45,096 nucleotides of DNA from Salinarimonas sp. (GTDB lineage Bacteria > Pseudomonadota > Alphaproteobacteria > Rhizobiales > Beijerinckiaceae): positions 1-45,096 of the forward strand of contig JAFIEI010000031.1 of assembly GCA_020832565.1 (NCBI GenBank), in the 5' to 3' direction. Position 1 is the stretch's first letter; each line of letters opens with the position of its first letter. This document shows positions 9,327 to 17,400 of this stretch, piece after piece. Under the pieces are notes generated by a model, which ran no database searches, was not told the origin of the DNA, and was given only the letters and a program-made list of their open reading frames with translations. The position numbers and the translations under genes are program-made.

Positions 9327-9917
9327 ATGATCATCGACCCGCAGCAAAAAAAATCGGATCGCGCCTACGCCCTTCGCAGGCGTGCCGGGCGCCGCGCGCG
9401 CCGGCGCATGCTGCGCAATATTTCTGCGCGCGGGCGTCCGGGCTCGCGCCGCCTGATCGCGCTGATGGCGCTCGCGATCATGGGTCTGGTGATCTATTTC
9501 CTCGCCGTCGATCGTGGCGGCGAGGCCGTCCTCGGCCATGCCAGCGCCGTGCGGGGCGATGTGCTTTCGCTCGAGGGGACGAGCTATCGCCTTGCCGGAA
9601 TCGCGGCTCCGACACCGGAGATGTTCTGCCGGCGCGACGGTCTCGATTACCGCTGCGGCGCTGCGGCGCGCGATGCCCTCGCTGCCCTGATCGACGATCA
9701 ACCCGTGCGTTGCGTTCCCGGCGATACTCGGCGCGGCGGTATCACCGTTGCCCGCTGTTTCGTGGACGGGCGCGATCTCGCCGGCGCGATGGTGCTCGCC
9801 GGCCATGCCCTGACCGGTGAGACCTATCGCAACGAGGAAATCGAGGCCAGGGCCGAGGAGCGCGGCTTGTGGTCGGGCAGTTTCGACGAAGACACGATCC
9901 GCCGCCGTCTCCCCTGA
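9327..9917 (+). CDS. Membrane-anchored thermonuclease-fold (SNase-like) protein
   Basis: 196 residues: a very basic cytoplasmic tail (1-42, many Arg/Lys), one transmembrane helix (about 43-60, LIALMALAIMGLVIYFLA) and an SNase-like OB-fold domain (about 72-190). The family landmarks VRGDVLSLEGTSYRLAGIAAP and the C-terminal ARAEERGLWSGSF are clear. Compared with staphylococcal nuclease, the Arg of YRLAGI is present, but the Asp and Glu of the D-x-P-E segment read A-A-P-T, and the second active-site Arg region reads RRGGITVARC. It may therefore be a non-catalytic member. Cys101, Cys110, Cys129 and Cys144 could form disulfides outside the cytoplasm. Confidence 0.8.
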   Translation: MIIDPQQKKSDRAYALRRRAGRRARRRMLRNISARGRPGSRRLIALMALAIMGLVIYFLAVDRGGEAVLGHASAVRGDVLSLEGTSYRLAGIAAPTPEMFCRRDGLDYRCGAAARDALAALIDDQPVRCVPGDTRRGGITVARCFVDGRDLAGAMVLAGHALTGETYRNEEIEARAEERGLWSGSFDEDTIRRRLP

Positions 9918-10119
9918 GATCATGGCCTGCGTCGGGGCGCCTTTGCCCGGTGCTCATAAGCTTTGCGCAAAATTCGGCTTCCGCAACGGAACGAATCACC
10001 GATCGCCACGTTGACGCGGCGAATTCCCGTCGCCGCAGGCGCCTTGCGCACCGGGCAACGGTTTCGAGACCCCTCCGAGAAAACACTTCGGGCCCGGCAT
10101 CGACCGGGCCCTTCTTTTT
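9918..10119 (+). terminator. Strong intrinsic terminator, with possible small transcript before it
   Basis: The stem GGGCCCGG (10090-10097) pairs perfectly with CCGGGCCC (10104-10111) around a 6-nt loop and is followed by TTCTTTTT (10112-10119), a textbook intrinsic terminator on the plus strand. The SNase-like gene ends at 9917, so the transcript tail would be about 200 nt. That stretch also holds a GCGGCG/CGCCGC hairpin (about 10016-10037) and a C-rich ACCCCTCC segment. It could be a 3' UTR or an independent small RNA; I see no clear promoter for the latter. Confidence 0.75.
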
Positions 10120-10196
10120 CATGTCTGCCCCCCATCCGCGCCCGATTGACCCCGACGGGTCGCTGTGCTCACCTCCGGCGAGACAGGGGAGCATTG

Positions 10197-10805
10197 ATGA
10201 AACTCTATGATGGCGGGCGGGCGCCCAATCCCAGACGGGTGCGTATCTATCTGGCGGAGAAGAACATCGAGGTTCCCACCGAGCCCGTCGATATCGGCGC
10301 TCTCGCCCAGCGCTCACCGGAATTCACGGCTCTCAATCCCATGCAACGCACCCCCGTCCTCGTCCTCGACGACGGCGCTGTGATTGCCGAATCGATCGCA
10401 ATCTGCCGCTATTTCGAAGAACTCTTTCCCACTCCGCCGCTCTTTGGAACGGGGGCGTTGGAACGTGCGCAGATCGAGATGTGGCAGCGGCGTGTGGAAT
10501 TGGGCCTGCTCAGCAGCATCGCCGCAGTGTTTCGCCATCTTCATCCGGCCATGGTCGAGATGGAGGTGCCGCAAGTGCCGGAATGGGGTGAGGCGAACAA
10601 GCCGAAAGTGCTCGATTTTCTCGGCCTGCTCGACCGGCATCTCGCCGACAGGGAATATCTCGCGGGGAGCTTCAGCGTCGCGGATATCACCGGTCTCGTC
10701 GCGTTCGATTTCCTGAAGCCGGCCAAGCTCGCCGTTCCGGACGAGTTCGTCCATGTAAAGCGCTGGCACGGAACCCTCAAGGCGCGCCCGAGTGCCGCCG
10801 CCTAG
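10197..10805 (+). CDS. Glutathione S-transferase family protein
   Basis: Cytosolic GST-like enzyme of 202 residues. The N-terminal thioredoxin-fold domain reads MKLYDGGRAPNPRRVRIYLAEK and includes PVLVLDDGAVIAESIAICRY, the glutathione-contacting stretch (Glu-Ser). The C-terminal helical domain contains GSFSVADITGLVAFDF (the conserved Asp N-cap motif). Where related proteins have S-P-N at the start of helix 1, this one has A-P-N (Ala9), so the usual activating Ser is absent. The ATG at 10197 is chosen because it follows an AGGGGA ribosome-binding site. The UDG-like gene starts 9 bp after the stop, so they are likely co-transcribed. Substrate unknown. Confidence 0.88.
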   Translation: MKLYDGGRAPNPRRVRIYLAEKNIEVPTEPVDIGALAQRSPEFTALNPMQRTPVLVLDDGAVIAESIAICRYFEELFPTPPLFGTGALERAQIEMWQRRVELGLLSSIAAVFRHLHPAMVEMEVPQVPEWGEANKPKVLDFLGLLDRHLADREYLAGSFSVADITGLVAFDFLKPAKLAVPDEFVHVKRWHGTLKARPSAAA

Positions 10806-10814
10806 GATCCGGGC

Positions 10815-11504
10815 ATGGCGCTGAGGGCGCCGGCGGGCGCGCAGACCGATAACGATCTCGAGAGCGTTCTGGTGCGCCTTCGCGCCTGCAGAATCTGCCG
10901 CGATACGCCGCGAAACGGCCCTCCCCTGCCGCATGAACCGCGCCCGATCATCCAGGCCGATGCGCAGGCGCGCATCCTAATCGCGAGCCAGGCTCCGGGC
11001 AATCGCGCCCATGTCAGAGGGCTTCCCTTCTACGATCCGTCCGGGATCCGGCTGCGCGAATGGCTGGGGCTCGACGAGGCGCAGTTCTACGATCCGAAAC
11101 GTCTTGCCATCGTGCCGATGGGGCATTGTTTTCCCGGCTATGACGGAAAAGGCGGCGATCTGCCACCACGCCGCGAATGCGCACCCGCCTGGCGCGAAGC
11201 CGTGCTCGGCCGCCTGCCGCGACTCTCGCTGATCCTGACCATCGGCATCCACGCCCAGCGCTACCATCTCGGGGCGGCCATGCGCCGGAGCCTGACGGAG
11301 ACGGTCCGCGACTGGCGATCGCTCTATGATCGCCCGGGAATCCCGCGTATCCTGCCGCTGCCGCACCCGTCCTGGCGCAACAATGCGTGGCTGCGCAAAA
11401 ACCCATGGTTCGCGGACGAGCTTCTGCCCATCCTGCGAAAGGATGTCGCGGCCCTCATGGCAGAGGCAGAACGCGATGCCGCGCAGGAGGAAGAAGGCCG
11501 ATGA
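10815..11504 (+). CDS. Uracil-DNA glycosylase family protein, Fe-S type
   Basis: Predicted DNA-repair glycosylase of the family 4/5-like superfamily (COG1573 style), 229 residues. The first motif is ILIASQAPGNRAH (54-66, equivalent to the GQAPG water-activating loop) and the second is LPLPHPSWRNN with the conserved HPS. Four cysteines, Cys25, Cys28, Cys105 and Cys122, have the CxxC ... C-x16-C pattern that holds a [4Fe-4S] cluster in these enzymes. The conserved block CFPGYDGKGGDLPPRRECAPAW is typical of this subgroup. The C-terminus is acidic and overlaps the start of the next gene by four bases (ATGA). Base specificity cannot be read from sequence. Confidence 0.87.
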   Translation: MALRAPAGAQTDNDLESVLVRLRACRICRDTPRNGPPLPHEPRPIIQADAQARILIASQAPGNRAHVRGLPFYDPSGIRLREWLGLDEAQFYDPKRLAIVPMGHCFPGYDGKGGDLPPRRECAPAWREAVLGRLPRLSLILTIGIHAQRYHLGAAMRRSLTETVRDWRSLYDRPGIPRILPLPHPSWRNNAWLRKNPWFADELLPILRKDVAALMAEAERDAAQEEEGR

Positions 11505-12292
11505 CCCAGCCCGTGATCACGAGCATGCGCGACGGCGCCCTCGCCATCATCACCCTGAACCGCCCGGAGCGGCTCAACGCCCTGACATCGCAGATGCATG
11601 TGGAATTGCGCGCGGCTCTGGCCGAGCATGCGGCGGATGACGCGGTGCGCGTCGTCATGCTGACGGGGGCCGGGCGCGCATTCTGCGCCGGCCAGGATCT
11701 CAACGTCGATCTGCCGCGCGGGCCCGACGGGCGCGCCGATCTCGAAGAGACACTGCTGCGCGAGTACAATCCGCTCGTCCTGACCCTCGCCGATTATCCC
11801 AAACTCACCATCGCGGCCCTCAACGGCCCGGCTGTGGGGGCGGCTGCGAATATCGCGCTCGCCTGCGACATCGCGATCGCGTCGGACACGGCCATGCTGC
11901 AGCAGGCTTTTTCGAAGATTGCACTGGTTCCCGATGCCGGCGGCACCTGGATCCTGCCGCGCCTCGTCGGACCGAAGCGCGCTCTGGCGCTGATGCTCAC
12001 CGCCGAGGCGGTTTCTGCGGAGGAAGCGCTGCGCATGGGACTGATTGCCCGCATCTTCGGGAATGCACGCTTCGCCGACGAGGCACGCGCCTTCGCGCTC
12101 TCGCTCGCCGCAGGCCCGCCTCTCGCACAACAGGCGATGAAACAGGCCGTGCGCGAGAGCCTCGACAATGATCTCGCGACCCAGCTCACCCTCGAAGCCC
12201 GGCTTCAGGCCAAATGCGGGCGCTCCGACGATTTCGAGGAGGGGATTGCCGCTTTCCGTGAGAAGCGCGCGCCGGTGTTTCGCGGACGCTGA
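11501..12292 (+). CDS. Enoyl-CoA hydratase/isomerase, PaaG-like
   Basis: Crotonase-fold enzyme, 263 residues. The oxyanion-hole segments are GRAFCAGQDLN (59-68) and ALNGPAVGAAANIALACD (106-123). IALVPDAGGTWILPRLVG with Asp145 closely resembles PaaG, the 1,2-epoxyphenylacetyl-CoA isomerase of aerobic phenylacetate degradation, so isomerase activity is plausible. It starts at the ATG overlapping the UDG stop, after a good AGGAGG site. No other paa genes are present, but a copper amine oxidase follows 177 bp downstream on the same strand. In E. coli an amine oxidase (tynA) lies near the paa cluster, which supports aromatic-amine use as an inference. A general enoyl-CoA hydratase is the alternative. 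Confidence 0.87.
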   Translation: MTQPVITSMRDGALAIITLNRPERLNALTSQMHVELRAALAEHAADDAVRVVMLTGAGRAFCAGQDLNVDLPRGPDGRADLEETLLREYNPLVLTLADYPKLTIAALNGPAVGAAANIALACDIAIASDTAMLQQAFSKIALVPDAGGTWILPRLVGPKRALALMLTAEAVSAEEALRMGLIARIFGNARFADEARAFALSLAAGPPLAQQAMKQAVRESLDNDLATQLTLEARLQAKCGRSDDFEEGIAAFREKRAPVFRGR

Positions 12293-12469
12293 TCCCTTTC
12301 GGAAACGGGCGGCGGGGCCGTTCGCCGTTGCCCATCTGCAATCTGCGCAATACCCGTTGTCGCCGTGGGTCCCGGCTGCTTCAATCCGGACACCAGAGAC
12401 AGCGGCCGCGCCGCCGATCACAACGACAAGATAAACGAGATCCCGCGTGGCCGCGCCAGGAGAGCGCCG

Positions 12470-14443
12470 ATGATGGACCACGCCCCCAATACCACCAGCA
12501 AAGCCACCAGCGCCGATACCGCGCGCCATGCCAGTCACCCGCTCGATCCCCTTGCGCCGCAGGAGATCGCCGCCGTCACCGAACTGGTGAGCGCGCGTTT
12601 CGGCAATGGCGCGCCGTTGCGCTTCGAGCGCATCGAGGTGAAGGAGCCCGACAAGGCGCAGTTGCGCGCCCTTGAGCAGGGCGAGCCCGTCGCGATCACC
12701 CGCGAGGCACGGTTCTCGATCTACCGGGCCGGGGAAATCGGCGTGACCGAAGGCATTGTCGATCTTGATGCGGGCGCGATCACGGCGCATCGTGATCTGC
12801 CTGATGCCCGCCCGATGATCATGATCGAGGAATTCCTCGCCATCGAGGCCGCCGTGAAGGCCTCGCCGGAATTCATCGCGGCCTGCAAGCGGCGCGGGGT
12901 CGAGGATATCGATCTGGTCTGCGTCGACCCGTGGTCTGCAGGGAATTTCGACGTGCCGGGCGAAGAGGGCAAGCGGCTCTCGCATACCTTCTGCTGGGTG
13001 CGTTCGCGCCCGCACGACAATTTCTACGCCCGCCCGATCGAAGGGCTGAATGCGGTGGTCGATGTCGATTCGATGAGCGTCCTGCGCGTCGATGATTACT
13101 ACCGCGACCGCACCCCGCCGCCGCTCGCCCAGGCCGAGAGCAATTATGCTGCGCGCTTCTTCGAGACCTACAAGCCGGGTGGCAAGCCCCTCGACGTGGT
13201 CCAGAGCGAGGGGCCGAGCTTCACCATGGAGGGCAACCGGCTGAAATGGCTCGGCTGGGACGTGCGCGTCGGCTTCAACGGACGCGAGGGGCTGATCCTG
13301 CATAGGATCGGCTTCACCGAGAACGGTGTGCGCCGCCCCGTCATCGCCCGCGCCTCGATCGCGGAAATGGTGGTGCCCTATGGCAGTCCGGAAAACGCCC
13401 ATCACCGCAAGAACGTTTTCGATATCGGCGAATACGGCCTCGGCAAGCTGGCCAATTCACTGACGCTGGGCTGCGACTGCCTCGGCGCGATCCGGTATCT
13501 CGATGCCCATGTCAACGGGATCGACGGAACGCCCGTGACCATCGGAAATGCGATCTGCATCCACGAGGAGGATTTCGGGATCGGCTGGAAACACTGGGAT
13601 TTCCGCACCGATGAGACGGAGGTCCGCCGCATGCGCCGGCTGGTGATCTCCTCGATCTCGACCGTAGGCAATTACGAATACGCCTCCTACTGGTACCTGT
13701 ATCAGAGCGGCACCATCGAATTCGAGATGAAGGCCACCGGCATCATCAACACCACGGGCTGCGAACCCGGCAAACCCTCGCGCTACGGCGTCGAGGTGAT
13801 GCCCGGCGTCGTCGGGCAGATCCACCAGCACCTGTTCTGCGCGCGCCTCGACATGGAAGTCGACGGGCCGGAAAACACCGTGCTCGAATGCAATGTCGTC
13901 GTCCCGCCAAAGGGCCCCGACAATCCGCATGGCAACGCCTTCTACGAGGAGCAGACCTTGCTCACGAGCGAACAGGCGGCAAAGCGGCGGGCCAATCAGG
14001 CGACCATGCGCTACTGGAAGGTGATCAATCCCGGTCGCAGGAACGCCGTGGGCAAGCCGACATCCTTCAAGCTCGAACCGCTGCATGCGGTGACACCCTT
14101 CACCGATCCCGACAGCCCATCGGGCAAGCGCGGCGGGTTCATGTTCGAGCATCTGTGGGTGACGCCCTATCACCCGGACGAGCGCTACCCGGCGGGCGAA
14201 TACGTCAACCATTCGAAACCGGGCGAGGGGCTGCCCGCCTGGACGGCGCAGGATCGCTCGGTCGAGAATACCGATCTCGTCATGTGGCACGTCTTCGGCC
14301 TTCACCATCCGGTGCGCCCGGAGGATTTCCCGGTCCAGCCGGTGGTCACCTGCGGCTTCAAGCTGATGCCCAGCGGGTTCTTCGACCGCAATCCCATGAT
14401 CGACCTGCCGCCGGGCGCCAACAAGGGCAGCTGCTGCGTGTGA
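12470..14443 (+). CDS. Copper-containing primary-amine oxidase
   Basis: Oxidises primary amines to aldehydes, ammonia and H2O2 using copper and the self-made cofactor topaquinone. 657 residues. The cofactor Tyr is Tyr402 in TVGNYEYASYW (consensus N-Y-D/E). The catalytic base is Asp318 in VFDIGEYG, exactly 84 residues earlier as in the Arthrobacter enzyme. Copper ligands are His452 and His454 (GQIHQHLF) plus one of His612/His613 (GLHHPVRPED). No signal peptide is seen, so it is probably cytoplasmic, like several alphaproteobacterial and actinobacterial relatives. The ATG at 12470 follows CCAGGAGAG. Aromatic or aliphatic amines are both possible substrates. Confidence 0.95.
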   Translation: MMDHAPNTTSKATSADTARHASHPLDPLAPQEIAAVTELVSARFGNGAPLRFERIEVKEPDKAQLRALEQGEPVAITREARFSIYRAGEIGVTEGIVDLDAGAITAHRDLPDARPMIMIEEFLAIEAAVKASPEFIAACKRRGVEDIDLVCVDPWSAGNFDVPGEEGKRLSHTFCWVRSRPHDNFYARPIEGLNAVVDVDSMSVLRVDDYYRDRTPPPLAQAESNYAARFFETYKPGGKPLDVVQSEGPSFTMEGNRLKWLGWDVRVGFNGREGLILHRIGFTENGVRRPVIARASIAEMVVPYGSPENAHHRKNVFDIGEYGLGKLANSLTLGCDCLGAIRYLDAHVNGIDGTPVTIGNAICIHEEDFGIGWKHWDFRTDETEVRRMRRLVISSISTVGNYEYASYWYLYQSGTIEFEMKATGIINTTGCEPGKPSRYGVEVMPGVVGQIHQHLFCARLDMEVDGPENTVLECNVVVPPKGPDNPHGNAFYEEQTLLTSEQAAKRRANQATMRYWKVINPGRRNAVGKPTSFKLEPLHAVTPFTDPDSPSGKRGGFMFEHLWVTPYHPDERYPAGEYVNHSKPGEGLPAWTAQDRSVENTDLVMWHVFGLHHPVRPEDFPVQPVVTCGFKLMPSGFFDRNPMIDLPPGANKGSCCV

Positions 14444-14450
14444 GCAGAAT

Positions 14451-14476
14451 GGCCGGTTCCTTGCAAGGAACCGGCC
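14451..14476. terminator. Bidirectional hairpin between convergent genes
   Basis: A perfect 10-bp inverted repeat GGCCGGTTCC (14451-14460) / GGAACCGGCC (14467-14476) with a 6-nt loop lies between the amine oxidase stop and the stop codon of the convergent 1496-residue gene, whose last base falls in the right arm. There is no U-tract, so termination strength is uncertain. Confidence 0.55.
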
Positions 14477-17400
14477 TATGGCCGGTCCGCCGCGCGCGGG
14501 GTCGCCTCGAGCGGGGTTCGCCCATCGGCCCCCAGCAGGATCGTGAGTGCGATTTCATCGAGGGGAATATCGCGCGCGAAGCGGATCTGGTCGTTGTCGA
14601 CATGATCGCGCAGGCCCCGACGCTGGGCCGGCGTCAGCCGATCCGTGTCGAAGAGCGGATTCTCCCGCAGGTTGGTCGGCTGTCCGCCCTCCATCACGTC
14701 AGCGTACCAGGTGTCGCTTTCCTCTCGGAAGTCGAAGACATCCGGGCCGAGGCGCTCTTCGGCGGGCGGGCGGCGGATGATGTAGAGTGTCCCGCCGGGA
14801 TGGGCATGACCACCGCCGGCGTAGAGATCGGTTGCCGCATAAACGAAACCGCCTGCCGGATCGGAGGCGTCGCGCACGCGAAAGCCGCCATCCGCTTCGA
14901 TCTCCTCGTATGGGCGCGTATCGACACGGTAGACGAATTCGCCGGTTTCGTTCAGGGCGCGCAGCGCCTGGCGGATCAGGTCCGGATTGCGCAGCGCGTC
15001 CGGTGGCGCGGATGCGAGCGCCACGAGGATGGCGTCACCGCCCTGTGCCTCGCGCAACACGCGCGAAAGATCGGCACGCGGACCGGATGGCGAGGCGGAC
15101 GGGGCTTGCGGCGTCGAAAAGCGGAGATATTCCCCTTCGGCGAAGCGCTGAACAAAGGACTCACGGTCGTTATGGAAGGCCCCGGCGCTTGGGCTGGCAT
15201 CAGGGTTGACGCCCCTCACGGGGAAACCCTTTTCTTCGAGATAGCCGGAGACGAGGCTCGTGCCGATCTCGTCATTTCCGTGCACATGCCAGTAGAGGCG
15301 GATATAGTCGTAAAAGAAATCCGCCGCCGCCTCGACAGCGCGCGGGTCCCCTTGCGGAATCTCGGCCATTTGCGCCCAGCGCTCCGACAGGCCCTGTTGG
15401 ATGGCCTCTATCCGCGCGGGGTCCGACGGGTAGACCGTCGTCACGCGATAGCCGGCACTGTCCGCAGCATCATTCGGCTCGATGTCGACCCGGGCCGTGA
15501 TGGTCTCGCCCTCGACGGTTTCCATGCGCGACAGATGCGACAGCGAAAGCGCCTCGGGATCGCGTGCGGCCAGACGTTCGCGCAATTGCGAAGCCGGGAA
15601 CGTGGGCGCGGCACCCGTATTGCGATCGACCACGTTCGCCCAGTCGCGCGTTATGAAGTCGAGCGTCGGCTCGAGCGCGTGGGCGAAGAGGCGATGCGTC
15701 AGGTCCGTCGTACGCGCGCCGGAATCGCGCGCGACGCCGTACCCGCCCGCCACCGGCGTGCCCGGATAGAGACGGCTGCCCAACTCATGCGCGCTTGCGC
15801 CGATATCATCGAGCACGTTGCCCAGCGGTTCGCCGGCGGCGATGCCTTCGGCGGCGCGCGCCGACCATTCCTCCATGGCCTGCGCCATGGCCGCCGGGTC
15901 AGGGTTGAACAGGCTGCGCGGCGAAGTGAAGGGAGAGGTGCTCTCGGTCGGTGCTTCCGGTTCGCTCGGGGCCGGGACGGTGCGCGTATCGGGCAGGTGA
16001 TCGCTCAGGCTCTCCGGCCTCTGACGCTCGCCTGCGATCACGATCACATCGATCAGCGGGAACATGCGCTTGAATTCGCGAATGACATGCGCGCAAGGTT
16101 CACAGACAGTGTATTGCGAGTACAGGACGATGCGACCGCTTGTCTCCGCGCCGTTCAGATGCTCATTCAGGTTCCGGGCAAGCCAGTTCAGGAGCTTGAA
16201 CTCGGTATCTGATCCACGGTTGCTGTAGAGCGGGGGAATCACCTCCTCGCCCGCTGCCACCGGCGGCACGAAATTCTGGATCTCGCGGCTTCCACTCGCT
16301 GCGTACAGATGGCCCGTGACGCCTTCGAGATCATATTCCAGTTTCGCGACGTTCTGGCCGGGCCGCAGCGTCGCGACCGGACGTGCGTTGGCGGCGGCTT
16401 CGCGCACTTCGACGATGACATCCGGCAAGGCGGCGCGCAATCTTGCGTATTCTTCCATGTCGCGGTGGGATTCACCTGCTCCGCCGGTTCCGTCCGGTTC
16501 GTCCGCTCCGCCTGCAATTTCGGTTGGCGGATTGCCGCCGGGCGGAACGCGCCCACTGCCGAAGCCACCGACGCGAAGCCATGTGACGACGTCCTGTCCG
16601 TAGGCCCCCCTCAACAGGGCGCGCGCGGCTTCGGCCTGGGATTCTGGGGATGCGTCGCGGCCAGCAGCCATGACGAGATCGGCGACGTCGGGATGCGCTT
16701 CGACAAAGCGCTCCCACCGGTCGCGTTCGTCCGGGCTGAGATTGCGGCGGATGTTCTCGTCGACCTCGGCAGGTGTGTCGAGGGCCTGCGGGGTCGACCG
16801 GGCTTCGGGGAAAGCCCCTTGCTCTGCGGCCCTTGCCTCATCGCGTCGCGCGATGCGCTCGTTGTATGTGCCGCTGATTCCCGACTGCTGGAGGAGCGCT
16901 TCGAAGGAGACGCCCTGCGGGATGCGCCCCTGGCGATTCATCTCGTCATAGAAGCCGCGCAGGTTATCGGCGGGCCCCTGATAGATGGTGTGGGCGGTTC
17001 CTCGGGCTCCGGGAGAAAGGCCCTGGCCGGAGATTTCGCGGGTCAGGGGGACGTAGAGCCGGAAGTGTTCGGGCGGCGTGGGGTTGCGGTTGAAGGGGAC
17101 GACCACGTTCTGGGCGGCTCCGGCGGTGGGCTGGACGCCGACGGTGGAGCCAAAAAGCGTCGTGGGGTGCGCAATTTCGGCCTGCGCGGCGCGCAAATCA
17201 TGGGCGGCGCCGACACGCCCGGCAAAGGAGCCGCCGATTCCGGCATCGCTCAGAAGCCCGGCGAAGTCCGGGTTGCCGGCGAGTTGGCCCCGCTGGTTCA
17301 TCGTGTCGTAAAAGTTACGGAATTGATCGGGAGAGCCGACCCAGATTTCATGCGAGATGCCAGTGGCGGAAATCGACCCGGATACGATCTCGCGGTTGAT

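Noticed and set aside
13888-16212. 774-codon plus-strand frame crossing the amine oxidase end and the giant gene
   Set aside because: It overlaps two well-supported genes in other frames or strands and shows no motif or sensible composition.
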